Of a stretch of 64,000 bases of DNA, positions 60,901 to 62,541 are shown one piece after another. The notes under the pieces were generated by a model. The model saw nothing but the letters and a program-made list of their open reading frames with translations. It was not told the DNA's origin and searched no databases. Location: the NCBI RefSeq assembly GCF_019049255.1, contig NZ_JAGMUJ010000161.1:549640-613639 (forward strand). Reading direction: 5' to 3'. The first letter of the stretch is position 1; every line of letters starts with the position of its first letter. Both the position numbers and the translations under genes were made by a program. Origin of the DNA: Streptomyces sp. AC558_RSS880 (lineage in GTDB: Bacteria; Actinomycetota; Actinomycetes; Streptomycetales; Streptomycetaceae).

Positions 60901-61662
60901 GTTGATGAAGCTGAACGGGAGCTCGGAGGTTTCCTTCCAGAAGTTGTTGTTCTTGAAGTACTTGTTGATGAACTTTCCGCCGACCTCACCGAAGATGCCC
61001 CCGAAGAGTCCCGCGAACGCGCCGGCGACCGCCGACTGGCCGATGTCCGTCCAGTCGAACTTGTCGCGTCGGCGCTCCGGGTCGTCCGGCGCGGTCATGG
61101 AGATCAGCTGCGAGGCGAAGGAGACGAACGCCTCCTGGATCGCCTCCAGCAGCACCGACAGCGGGGTGGGGATGGCGTGTCCCAGCCGCTGGAGGAGCAG
61201 CAGGATGGTGAGCGCGGTGCGCGCCTTCTGGATGGCGATCTCGGTGAGGGACGTACCGCCGGTGAAGACGGCCAGCGCGGCGATCAGGGCCAGCTCGATG
61301 TTCATCAGGATGAACTCGAGGAGGATCTGGTACTTCGCCTCGGACAGCTTGATGGAGCGGTCGATCTGCCGGGAGCCGAGCTCCCGGAGTTCGTCGGAGA
61401 ACTTCTGCAGGTGGTTCTGGCCGTTGTCGTCGACGAAGAGCTTCATCGCGGCGACGAACTCGTCGGCGATCCGCGGCGGGAGCGAGTTCCCGGCGGTGGA
61501 GATCGCTCCCTTCATCGCGTCGGACAGGTCCCTGACGTCGTCGGCCAGCCGCTTGTAGGGGTTACGGCTGTCGAAGCCCAGGTCCTCGTTGCCGGTGGCG
61601 ACGTTCGCGCCCACCCAGACCTCGATGAACTCCCGCAGGGCGGGCGGGAACATGATGGCCAT
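36904..61662 (-). CDS. giant type VII-type multi-domain putative toxin, 8252 residues (lonely-Cys modules)
   Basis: One uninterrupted frame of 24.8 kb, directly after the stop of the WXG100-like gene (TGAATG). N to C, by residue: 1-110 CpnT/WXG100-like domain (EVWVGANV); 105-300 hydrophobic helices; 325-490 Tyr/Ser/Asp repeats; 761-1690 and 1760-2700 first and second His-Cys modules; 2780-4520 beta-rich region of unknown fold; 4520-4790 coiled coil; 4805-5020 OTU-like without Cys; 5125-5430 OTU-like with Cys5137 and His5412; 5440-5610 unassigned compact module (NDKSGRYMSE); 5655-5895 nucleotidyltransferase-like; about 5890-6150 HEFAH peptidase; 6270-6850 third His-Cys module; 6930-7090 OmpA-like; 7160-8040 fourth His-Cys module; 8070-8252 helical end. 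No signal peptide, PKS or NRPS motif. Lonely-Cys is the database name as I recall it. Export and toxicity are inferred. Confidence 0.85.
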   Translation of the reverse strand: MAIMFPPALREFIEVWVGANVATGNEDLGFDSRNPYKRLADDVRDLSDAMKGAISTAGNSLPPRIADEFVAAMKLFVDDNGQNHLQKFSDELRELGSRQIDRSIKLSEAKYQILLEFILMNIELALIAALAVFTGGTSLTEIAIQKARTALTILLLLQRLGHAIPTPLSVLLEAIQEAFVSFASQLISMTAPDDPERRRDKFDWTDIGQSAVAGAFAGLFGGIFGEVGGKFINKYFKNNNFWKETSELPFSFINEGQAETFAEAFTSLIFLGTFTLNPATFVSAGLSGLLFEAASSGAEYGGKWLNNKFFQNLDFGPDDINDLPGGGNRYENESTGRYEYENRYDTTYDDGSTYQDLYDDTYSDTYSDTYSDTYSAPYTNSGTYRNTYDDTYSDDSDSYVSDTSDSASVFSDTSDISDISDNASIFSDTSDVSSVSSVSSLSSLPDHDTVHGVGTDVNAYGLPGTTGAAKPSSYTPPSHAYDDAYRDSLVDDPDTDTVFSTLNPSVTRTPGTDWSADTDNTLPVDRPATVGSAAPEPLPTRTGGGSSGFTPDETERQRSTDDGTTRFTPEERQQQQQDPQAPLATPTAPTPSATTPPGQASPNATPATPQPRPQTAPPGDPAVTAEPPASDADADTAAPDDVRTPAPEESERSQPSSPVPKAAETRTTSDVPQPYRPVRTESEELPVTTGSTAEPAPVVSREVPPAQPVTVDETPLSSRAPAEVPTGESSDPGSPDSVDMILDWEDDQDASEDEFASEPEPDPATEALYDRLLTDVFGPGIAANPVHPALRDTLAHLDQLRQSVPALRDGPLDLDALTRQVLLLDTAHPVTHAQRSELFRVAMDPAVESAGSLAALAAFHLELRGVLSPTQALTADDGGVWGRNWTNATIPDLDLTEVGKVVRQPDGTLGRGDVEPAPWHRPGEPKPYVVMAEGDHRRIVVRGYDGAPRQVPIDVFAELLARDPRLAGLPPDTTVVLLVPDAGARGLDLPRQAADRVGREVWSANGTVKVSPQRDPSQPHVVSLLFGEGLPRADWIRSTPGQVLDPAERENAPEWEREVLSHSVVGDGGVTIGRGVFEGSEAPRRIAALKLATESSELWHYNPVTKDAVKDDEPVPFAGKPVYVFSAHARPGATRVPTTTDPRHHTHQRETGGMLRRRPSLARLPQDHAVLMEACSSAKPPGVVRTRRGIDDTFVPDPLAVVSESQHVANETGRTAYGGTHMVSFATLPDGTFVHRLYTDSRGRRGQWVEHRPEPTGALLDDRARAAGLHTDPERPVTDATRERTLRLVRALRLAFGAAIEDDSRYGELLAGIGALETMRAADPALRDLGPFSMDLFERAAHASRPGDQGPDAYRDLLVRATDTLRGQPGTVLSDVVALPHVTAAARRLGGLPDQDLDTEAARVLRLPDGPAAVGDAERARLFWATVKALEWESRVPDPDALTGRILHLDRPDPARRPELLDLVAQAAAVGVDVDNPTELGAFHLETLGALAPQTQLLDLNGVPTGRRWSPSPPNAATTTLTDRVVVAAPQQGGGYRAVGQERPPWSAPGGSPAYLVWAGGGRDHLLMTLPGGFRARVPYDEVAELLARDPVLNTRPQDTTDVVLAVPKAAPAAATGPAGGGTPDTDPRAVVSAGTGRTVWASQGSVSLAPTGPSRPYVPSLLPSAPGRPAAADWAAVRPGDLAAPGTGDTGVDDVTFADRHGTETPPEPPAALADLLDPGPVGGLDTPLPNLDGVLDGFDTPLSDRRDDGVDGDRAEEPTPEEARYRELLADIYGPAVTSNPLYPDFREGLARLDRLRRNDPLLESGPLDLDAVARRVLLLDYADPVTDVQRSRLLGLATAQTAQPVGSLAALAALHLHRQGVLSPTHAMTTGLDGRPRGRDWTRGRGGTDDLDLTRTGRTGPRTDGTLPRDEVEPAPWHRPGGPEPYVVRADGNRDHVVVRGHDGAPREVPYEVFAELLTLDAELSGLPADVPVLLLVSDAGGGGLELPRRAADRTGRDVWSANGDVDVAEGPDKNASHPYVVPLRSGRGSDRTDWIRSSPGLLPDPAEPAHAPFWEQDLQSHTIVTDQGPIGRAVFEDGERVRLLPGIRHSATATELYHVNRQDGTWAKDDRPVPFAGKPVYVFAAHGSPGETALPTRSNPRHRKRERATGGMLRRRPSLARLPKDHAVVLQECFSATPPGLTRRRKLVTDTFVPDPLSDVSQSQHAANETGRTVYGATQEVGFRYGKDGRVAHYILTDSRGRRGQWVEHRPEPADAALDDRARAAGLHTDPVGPASEEVRERTLRLVRALRLTFGVAIEDDGHYGELLAGIGALESLRAADPVLRDTVPFSMDLFERAAREIRATEHGEVDGEPGPDAYRDLLARAADAVRLNPGAVLTDFVTLPHVTTVAEGLDGLTDEDVNAEVAHVLGLDPDRAVIGAPERARFFWATVRTLEWESRTPDSGALTGRVLHLDRPDPSRLSDLLDLVARAAAVGVDVDDPVALGAFHLETLGALAPDTLLLDDSDAPAGRSWAQGPPSAAVDVGTALVMAATPDGGHRPLRRAKMPWTTDTTKPAPFLVRGEAGPDHLTMELPGGFRAKVPYEEIAELLAVDPALNEFPRTADIVLASTTPTPTPTDPQVTDRRALVGAGTGRGVWTSPGPVDLLAQSDPSLPHVLSLLPMADGRRQQADDWSAARPASASPADAHLSPTTATATTGNETVTPPGPPPPPAPDPTTALVTPTTEPDPTTALVTLTTQPNPTSALVTLITEPDPTSPDAPRLDPAMAAPPRRRTPARFQDGRRMPAYVDDLRSLLPSDLTAAEIEQLLANPSTFGQSTVLLRGTEQALDAIDRELERRPDARPADHTQLLDDIRQTLRDKPKTLADGEGRPFPYVNADGKARVLWVRARHHGNWAPFDDGIGDSTKIDSMHRAAATFGLTKNMQANSQYGLGGPIGPAGAAAFGGFGRLALRFGFINKVGYTLTDQRMNQMETRTLDKSGAFLDDIHYEIRVTDPAGRVVTGIDPEPGTAPDPKTDRAVPARFSFGVRKGLLVRLPDSVTRIPEPGRIPRSIDLDRNSQYRFVRIEGFGPVAAIRDWAARQIGALPGSSAYTELDIFFSGDSFQRHGGTMARGRITTPPLFADDKKKSPLGVFVVEELIPRTAILVGETDQAEMRDINTTTVRSERSRAQGRSLLLQAVAGPAFNFYDPGTAPFDLRLQFGPTAQYSYANTWSVGLGAAGTLKSAGQVKGPKTALYLVVKSVRVRRAGDNAPPTRFLTWSLDRMTSSEARRLAGWDDGTTLALRNGAAPPFVPAYLTVDRPRTLGMHRVKEFTFDDGLRTRVTPDAADGVGRTLLDAFADGVVDAVSHLNQDLVVPLDQLLPPNLPKGWRTRFNDLLKRKPDQVLQAAQSLPMPPRWTDPVKYRIALQNTLQILGVLSQQNVTANLEALTTVGLPVRLTDPDSVGTIYYTLRVHGSLTGRRYEGKDVDEGMRFSAQGVDRIDGQTSVKRGVDLGFEGTFSGRDNNVDEMAGLPRNTLGLTLGARQGWQRESETAFGSTVTNEPMSVTNQPTHLYRYDLALIASLSGYWRPRGLIRGLGLGLPGLLVLDEPVNVLFGRTPRGHLRGGGPMTGQVLIGIPVQHTPDADPYADGALNPYLSDEPAPTSMTTERALALAKGDLVLPAGPGPQQPAGRLADRGTPQFKEFRQHPFVIVNVVLSPTLTAEVDRVLRTASGSAWQLVKEGAPTRDAIVRTFTPQYLTSSFDQSSGPLGLVGSGLLGKGPYGELWGTFRYTTTVGNLRALTPPMSMDTEMTLGGTRQAAGKISNSTSFVFGGQLIYSVAQNPGHGLMGAYGIVANPVSRTGTHSLSVVRTVVADMNRKGFTHQVLVAGDVQHWFALLSSRLGTGRVGTAAAGSALVPRSLAGAAGTALTSPGGLLGHLPEKSAHRMGLIDDGLGDVPRYTGQVWTPQPWMRGAAFGTYAVNALDPTDVLLAFDKRIGKLGLDDESRERIRQLVTGRATRALKGEMTTTGPSTLVKAGGWGWDSVRIGSRRVRARVELIPGTPVFDGLDHSAELEENRRAIETAQQSSEFSAGADLGFLTSQLVYTGNPQVAAAGPTYTEGGSNRKTVASSHTVTTVTIYRAASTEPHAEVVTPYRMRITLEADDTPHTGAPADPDLEEAESTALDRFRGRLSIVEEDDVGELREHVPLSLMEPTPSPTGADGTGTSGTGRLLPAPDPAADPALAGPPRPVPLSGVEERLTVRDGDGVTRPFTFPENGMHPRGIIGIENIRMAGDLLLTKAYDVGFSLRALEAENGPDASALTDLLRRTRETGLTRLGTGSAQALEDGTSSTAVTAFFPRTTEPDGYQVAGLTEKSLVGTDTGRLTLRSAPDFSRALLLTVADGKKLEVLRRYGDNAGTSSSVEHSQSSSFGGAFLYDSPNNAGLNQIGAFGPGPNDLDGDVMPVGDDHLTSRNLKPKTGRSFLFAVPATWIGVGDVHRSIVDSRLANRIRGGTFAKARSGPQAMESEAYVVTWIREDVARELRIITDANFPERVAKAWDAVESASKAWVDADKAYWKKRRASGGLRADLDAAQASLDEAAGVARAAARPVDLARTGVEDADRALAQAEADARRDHGIADANVAAARAEVDAFADDEYGAAPEHDGWAELLRDEQDAALARLADAEEAAGKLRKAADLRLETARTEKALADGRLDAALLSARAPGRALDEATARRDTARDAFDTRRAELDALRDTAEKAAAEYHRVRAGADQLTRWHRLAATAEGREELDGLAEPPAVTYQAPPREPVAKPPAPPRYTRTGTAPDTVLTSPTNETYTLQDVPRDGDAFFRALALGLERAAPGLLAAQGIDPADPRAMSDLRRRMASWLTDHADEDLLAAVAPDHTDAFSAEEIAAAGLDLGTDTPARREFDGLGGLMPHSVDLTPEVRAELAITQLLRRGDAPSEAGWNHAASDLLPLLAARTFGVRVTVVGSDGAFQDFTPEDPAGAGNLQALVGTSAHSGAHVVLSLDDRHYQLALPTAPTLPMGTQLPAPKGTEPLPKGAESQPKGTQLPAPKGTEPQPKGAESQSSKGAQPQPKGTQLPAPKAKTGQPESQLPNVPPQGGEKKGSEPESDSGRARGRRVPVPGTGECLLYSFMAGDPVHIRSRLGGLAATDRAAYDWLGNPDAVRGELRRQAGSGTGAGPSRTALRAMRSHVEDYVGRSGGRLHPQIVGQFRQTVADEFATRVRGMNRAGMLALLAHHGVRHVPVPEALDPADLLTRYVDARMASRPADPEISPESARAVLEAEAEDLSPRQMFEHLERHGLLPAPDDLDDRALARLLGTAYTQSTAPLDDTELLRLMDAVVNWEHRWGTPEGEIFLPLLAHAFDLRVDVVQSLPSGPRRVSGAGPDNATRQTEVYYNGVNHYDGSDAAARDRFGDSVLPKRVKDEERDQDGDVRLNPLWVPLDEVDPDLLITGNRDTVWLYTVTDDGRVILGTEDLSGIITPEQFDALLAGMREKDPDLTADSLRKALDGLGHTGIAAGHVAAGEENAGRTLPGRSRVSGEFRWSAELRSWVVNDKSGRYMSETVRPGLDAAEAADWLTNVAALFSARLGVVVRTDQVKTAATVPPPPPPPAPAPPPPPSAPTATAADRGAPAPSATPATPSGDDTGKLDVARRVGAVLHGLGHPVVLSGAARGRVQFGGPRPLGTVEFQLPAAALPAVAGTRAALERELPGASVRVRSGTGGGRVLDLSVNGVDITVTAVDRPASGTVTADGFTVPTPADSLADAALALATGTDPELRGRDLLDLLWALHRTPADGPRTVTPALAREDAYRSTRPAGAAPSLAVRLSELLDSAARDPDALARHEETWSALGVTDADLPALRAELTALADGLRIRPEVTADPVRALAARLPGLSAADRDAALAALPPADRERLAADPALVDALRAGLDPAEFASVAARLMTQVPDGVEQPVSAGDRARAQIARMLRDPDVAARLLKGGSRVVVMPRGEALTSLDAFRFLRGAVTGDGRPWDDVRGVGTRTAAVTEENLLGERTTVGTGKSAYPDGYSTTLHEFAHTIHLHGLNPIDRQRITNTFRTTTRAGEAGNWPDGPLYSHDADGRRSAPNYSSRNELEFFAQLTNVYLMANGGDDPYTGLPRNNAGPEWVRTRQPALYPLLRRLYGEGPRPEPRHPRSVEPARPRGSRPADVNPVEATDIENEALARARALWDVAEGAPGDGGDSYVAVRALWDGTTGAHTPQPHTPAPLPPPHPTPVPAVGSAAAPPPTDGAVQQRLQELWALVDATFGSQPLPQELRTGLFNSLRVIEAARAGHPRFGAALDLDGITRTLLHLAPDEPVDAARHYDAFTLASSAHRRGRGGSLDAIAAYGLTRQGYPQQSVLSGDDNVPYGRNWAGRPGIRLHMDVVADPRGVHPSPWGPAAYAVLAERNAGGMLLADGRPVSDEEFAELVLHDPGRRPDVPVVVLIADEDGRNEALARVIADRTGTRAWFTYGDLRLETAPSGRRVPVLAVPASGSDPAGAWIPADPGLVPDDPAATVRAANGTVFPDADIHSYPLVTVDGQTLTGRAFLDAHDMAMREEALRVVSAIQHYTNVMEGLPGVYAGKQSGALPLPRGLADSYVAVGHGDSGRTTVPRRSTGANQAVHPRQLGRMLARRKSMQALSPDKPVWLLICELSMTRADQDLLAHPSSAQYVANETRRTVFTVDRQISPSEAEGGLPPHLVVYDDPDNPVGHIEEFRPEPGADALDALADLGGLPDGLPGRTDRALHWVRALRQTHGVHIDSDPAREAEFHELIEGFGALERLRFQAAGNTDPGLLTWGGLRHVVGQYATRQGWDRSLTAGSLAHLLHAAHTGRLRPSDAADPTAPAAPPAATVPPAPTDTVSLSGTDPDNDPDPDLDVDLDDDEAESMAVPDDAGPAEPAPAPPSSRSRVAFEYRHRDITDPDQRRRLADLAEQIVLSGLRDLRAGLRLPTITVTGYSNGPRFALSGDAVEHAGTVGRQRADAVRDLLLEEIRRQLELNEQAVRDVAEVRGGTVRAEDFTVITESGGRDISAVGPIDGATGRAARRQAVVTVDRSPLSEAADRLAELSPEDFGRPDYFTGPDRLAGNLLHLDDNPGDDPDSDDDSDSDSDSDADGESTDSAPAPVRFDVDDLSHRVRRLYELTAEAMAAGRATSTVSLTAYHLGRQGLLSDATRLTAPDGTPLGRNWTGRPARDVDVSSYDVVDGDDRRPQPSPWTRRPGAPLPYVIGTKDGDHTKVRLVLPDGSKRWRLSPEEFAELLAQDEELAGREDTAEVVLVSPNAGSMGLDLPRRAAARTRRTLWSHSGEAALKPHPDTGRHRVEVTDDRSLGDESMGESAGESMGEPMGEWIASDPDDLGPDEGRPEPGEGVLHTIDGRTLRDADVKSVTLTDEGRPVGRAVVNDADLLRREPWLQDLVRSTEWSVYDPVTGEPIGNPRPVPWKGRKPYFFLVHGLPGQTLMVERMFQNNVPVRGTETGGYLRRRPSVSRLDQDTPIVFLSCWGSGPEGHTAAALKRSRPFVPDPLAVSSAAQDVSNATRRDVYAPDREHLSRYAKGKLYDHGIGTTPANDPVDMVRLRPEPTPDELDALAAQAGLETSPDFTPAMARDTALRLVRALRATFGVDVEKDKDDPAGTYRHLLRGIGALEVMRRGDGNLREYGELTLDLLDRVTRAHHGLTTAPGTRPVPPDPDAVRTMLDAASARLSTDPESALPDFVPLPSVDRARELIGRHDPDRWTRQVLGLRPSAHVTATDRQNALWATVQAVESVENHPDPDALTTKALHLPTGADPRDEALRTDLLRTAATAAALGRDAYDPVALAAYDLERNGALDDRTLITSVNGTKAGRSWTGRPAPSRMWADRYVISPDGGLGNSRGALAPWYRKGARKSDHPGGYVLDMSGTTPGQVDMPWPDGTTRPVPYEEIAELLSHDPVLAQLDRDVTVVPVGAGTGDAGLAEAIAARTGAARTVWLPTRPLRLLDRRPAVNESLLVLTSPQDDTGAHWSETRPPEPEPEPAPEPAAQPSGPTPDVITAGDDTPLQAPPPEEARRQWIAGRVSAEDLPGTPPGFTGAELVTLAELRDAGIEITPGMDVEAQLGGGVRGSGLAPLDQVRLLLARPGPWPDALDAVAAAVSRRIWRSAFTAFETANPAPNAVQAWDTALGLLLPGDADSVLADWRYAAEAYRDAVRRLAELLAAEGTDPRTVARLAARFREILGPVDEWSDE
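37560..40200 (-). repeat. His-Cys (lonely-Cys) module 4 of the giant protein
   Basis: Front half near residues 7200-7350 (LGRNWTGRPARDVDVSSYDV, RLSPEEFAELLAQDEELAG), core with His7482 in FFLVHGLPGQT and Cys7530 in IVFLSCWGSGP (48 apart), then DPLAVSSAAQDVSNATRRDV, and a second front-half copy near 7850-8035 without His or Cys. The sequence is more diverged than modules 1 and 2. Confidence 0.8.
40380..40890 (-). other. OmpA-like domain of the giant protein
   Basis: Residues about 6930-7090. TITVTGYSNGP, VGRQRADAVRDLLLEEIRR and a final RRQAVVTVDRS follow the OmpA C-terminal pattern (strand, then Arg-Ala-x-x-V-x-x-x-L helix, then RR-x-V-x-V). Such domains bind peptidoglycan. It is an unexpected part in a toxin of a Gram-positive organism. 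Confidence 0.6.
41130..42810 (-). repeat. His-Cys (lonely-Cys) module 3 of the giant protein
   Basis: Front half near residues 6380-6520 (YGRNWAGRPGIRLHM, VSDEEFAELVLHDPG), core with His6633 in SYVAVGHGDSGRTTV and Cys6681 in PVWLLICELSM (48 apart), then SAQYVANETRRTVFT. No clear second front-half copy follows; an OmpA-like domain comes next. Confidence 0.8.
43110..43830 (-). other. HEFAH metallopeptidase domain of the giant protein
   Basis: Residues about 5945-6185. Zinc site HEFAHTIHLHG (His6062, Glu6063, His6066), third ligand candidate in NELEFFAQLTNVYL (Glu6121 or Glu6123). The spacing and the E-x-x-FA motif resemble the anthrax lethal-factor (ATLF, peptidase M34) domain. YSSRNELEFF and the Pro-rich end LYPLLRRLYGEG also fit. 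It should be an active protease. Confidence 0.75.
45370..46290 (-). other. OTU-like cysteine peptidase domain with catalytic residues
   Basis: Residues about 5125-5430. VPGTGECLLYSFMAGDP has the OTU Cys (Cys5137) and YNGVNHYDGS the OTU His (His5412). A helical insert of some 200 residues lies between them, longer than in minimal OTU domains. It could cleave ubiquitin-like or other isopeptide bonds, or act on the protein itself. Confidence 0.7.
46360..46590 (-). repeat. Pro-Lys-Gly linker repeat in the giant protein
   Basis: Repeats of the type PKGTQLPA, PKGTEP and PKGAESQ between the two OTU-like domains, with matching DNA repeats built on CCCTTCGGC. A flexible linker, probably prone to length change. 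Confidence 0.85.
46595..47215 (-). other. degenerate OTU-like domain of the giant protein
   Basis: Residues about 4805-5020. LQDVPRDGDAFFRALALGLE matches the OTU motif D-G-x-C-[LF]-F-R-A-L, but the Cys position is Ala4833. The final His motif is kept as DDRHYQLAL (His5019). Probably catalytically dead and used for binding. Confidence 0.65.
47290..48090 (-). other. coiled-coil segment of the giant protein
   Basis: Residues about 4520-4790, continuous Ala/Glu/Arg/Asp helix pattern such as AEADARRDHGIADANVAAAR and KLRKAADLRLETARTEKALA, with no Pro or Gly breaks except one at DEYGAAPEH. Confidence 0.8.
48090..53330 (-). other. beta-rich region of unknown fold in the giant protein
   Basis: Residues about 2780-4520. 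Alternating short hydrophobic strands with polar turns, for example FNFYDPGTAPFDLRLQFGP, TWSVGLGAAGTLKSAGQV, STSFVFGGQLIYSVAQNPG and VEHSQSSSFGGAFLYD. It has Gly/Ser-rich turns like secreted beta-barrel or translocation domains. No family was recognised. Confidence 0.45.
53680..56380 (-). repeat. His-Cys (lonely-Cys) module 2 of the giant protein
   Basis: Front half near residues 1860-2030 (DVEPAPWHRPGGPEPYVV-like, EVFAELLTLDAELSGLP), core with His2130 in VYVFAAHGSPGETAL and Cys2177 in HAVVLQECFSATPPG (47 apart), then SQHAANETGRTVYGAT, and a second front-half copy ending near 2650 without His or Cys. Closest to module 1. Confidence 0.85.
56600..59400 (-). repeat. His-Cys (lonely-Cys) module 1 of the giant protein
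   Basis: Front half near residues 870-1020 (GRNWTNATIPDLDL, APWHRPGEPKPYVVMAEG, VFAELLARDPRLAGLP), core with His1128 in VYVFSAHARPGATRV and Cys1175 in HAVLMEACSSAKPPG (47 apart), then SQHVANETGRTAYGGT, and a second front-half copy near 1490-1640. The His is followed by Ala rather than Gly. Confidence 0.85.
60190..60690 (-). repeat. Tyr/Ser/Asp/Thr low-complexity repeats of the giant protein
   Basis: 12-bp units coding Tyr-Ser-Asp-Thr are repeated in a row at about 60540-60590, followed by Ser-Asp-Thr/Ile and Ser-Ser-Val runs at 60330-60460. These are codon-level repeats in a flexible linker, not a CRISPR array. Confidence 0.9.
60700..61662 (-). other. CpnT/WXG100-like N-terminal and membrane region of the giant protein
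   Basis: Residues 1-320. FPPALREFIEVWVGANVATG holds a W-x-G turn, as in the WXG100-like head of type VII polymorphic toxins and mycobacterial CpnT. It is followed by long amphipathic helices, NIELALIAALAVFTGGTSL and a Gly-rich hydrophobic segment, AVAGAFAGLFGGIFGEVGG. This head would be the secretion-targeting part. Confidence 0.65.
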
Positions 61663-62010
61663 TCAGCGCCTGGTCTCGCTCTCCGAGCCGTGCGCCTCGA
61701 TGTCCTCCACCGCCTGGGTCTGCGGCCGCTGCACGTGGTCGGCCTCCGCGGCGACCGCGTCGACCAGCGCCATGAACCCACTGGTGATGGCGAGGACCGT
61801 GTCCGTCACCTGCTGCTGTTCGCGCCGGACCTGCTCGCCGACCGCGTTGGCGAACTCGTCGTCGCCGCCCTCCTCGCCCCACCAGCCCGCGTACTGGGCG
61901 TTGCCGGTCTCGAACCGGGGCAGCATCTCGTCGCCGTAGCGCACGGCGTCGGCGAGGTGCCTGGAACCCTGCAGGATCGCCTGGATGTCGGCGGAGTAGT
62001 TGCCGGCCAT
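61663..62010 (-). CDS. WXG100-like small protein
   Basis: 115 residues. N-terminal helix MAGNYSADIQAILQGSRHLADAV, a central turn AGWWGEEGGDDEF with Trp-Trp-Gly in the WXG position, and a second long helix VRREQQQVTDTVLAITSGFMALV. This helix-turn-helix hairpin of about 100 residues is the ESX substrate fold. The stop is followed at once by the ATG of the giant gene, so the two are coupled; it is the likely co-secreted partner of the giant N-terminus. Confidence 0.85.
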   Translation of the reverse strand: MAGNYSADIQAILQGSRHLADAVRYGDEMLPRFETGNAQYAGWWGEEGGDDEFANAVGEQVRREQQQVTDTVLAITSGFMALVDAVAAEADHVQRPQTQAVEDIEAHGSESETRR

Positions 62011-62012
62011 GG

Positions 62013-62525
62013 TTACGCGCCCTCCTGCCGTTCCCGTCGTCCGTCGTCCGTGCCGCGGGCCGCCCCGGGCGGGGTCGCGGGTTCCTCGTCGTCCTCGACG
62101 ATCTCGTCGCGGAGTCTGCTCATCGCCGTGGGTCCCTCCGCCACGGAGGTCTCGCGGAGCAGCGATCCGAAGACGGACTCCCAGTCGACGCCCATCCGTT
62201 CCGGGGCGGCGCCGCGCGCGGTCATCCTGGTGAGCGGGTCGAGCGTGGCGACGACCCGGCGGGCCATCTCGGCCCGTGCCTTGTTCGCGGCCTCCAGCAC
62301 CGCCGCGGAGAGCTGGGGGGCGGCCATGGTCCGGTACTTGCCGTCGAGGAACTCCAGGCTGGTCAGTTCGCCCTTCGCGCCGACGGAGACCCGGACCGAC
62401 CGGTCCGTCGAACGCGCGGTGACCGAGGCCGCGTCCAGTTCGGCGCGTGCCGAGGCCGCGGCCTGCTCCGCCGCCTTGAGGTGGGCCATCGCCTGGGCCA
62501 CCCGGTCCTCCATCGGCCGGCTCAT
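62013..62525 (-). CDS. YbaB/EbfC-family protein of the ESX locus
   Basis: 170 residues, ATG with GGAAGGGG upstream. N-terminal helix MEDRVAQAMAHLKAAEQAAA, then VRVSVGAKGELTSLEFLDGKY, the strand-turn core of YbaB/EbfC, and ELDAAS/AAPQLSAAVLEAANKARAEM as the second helix. The C-terminal 60 residues are acidic and unstructured. YbaB-like proteins with such tails are common in actinobacterial type VII clusters; their role is unknown. Two bases separate it from the WXG100-like gene. Confidence 0.8.
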   Translation of the reverse strand: MSRPMEDRVAQAMAHLKAAEQAAASARAELDAASVTARSTDRSVRVSVGAKGELTSLEFLDGKYRTMAAPQLSAAVLEAANKARAEMARRVVATLDPLTRMTARGAAPERMGVDWESVFGSLLRETSVAEGPTAMSRLRDEIVEDDEEPATPPGAARGTDDGRRERQEGA

Positions 62526-62541
62526 ACCGGTCCCCTTCCTC

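Noticed and set aside
36904..61662. Giant frame as a polyketide synthase or peptide synthetase
   Set aside because: No ketosynthase, acyltransferase, carrier, condensation or adenylation motifs; the modules are peptidase-like and repeat-rich.
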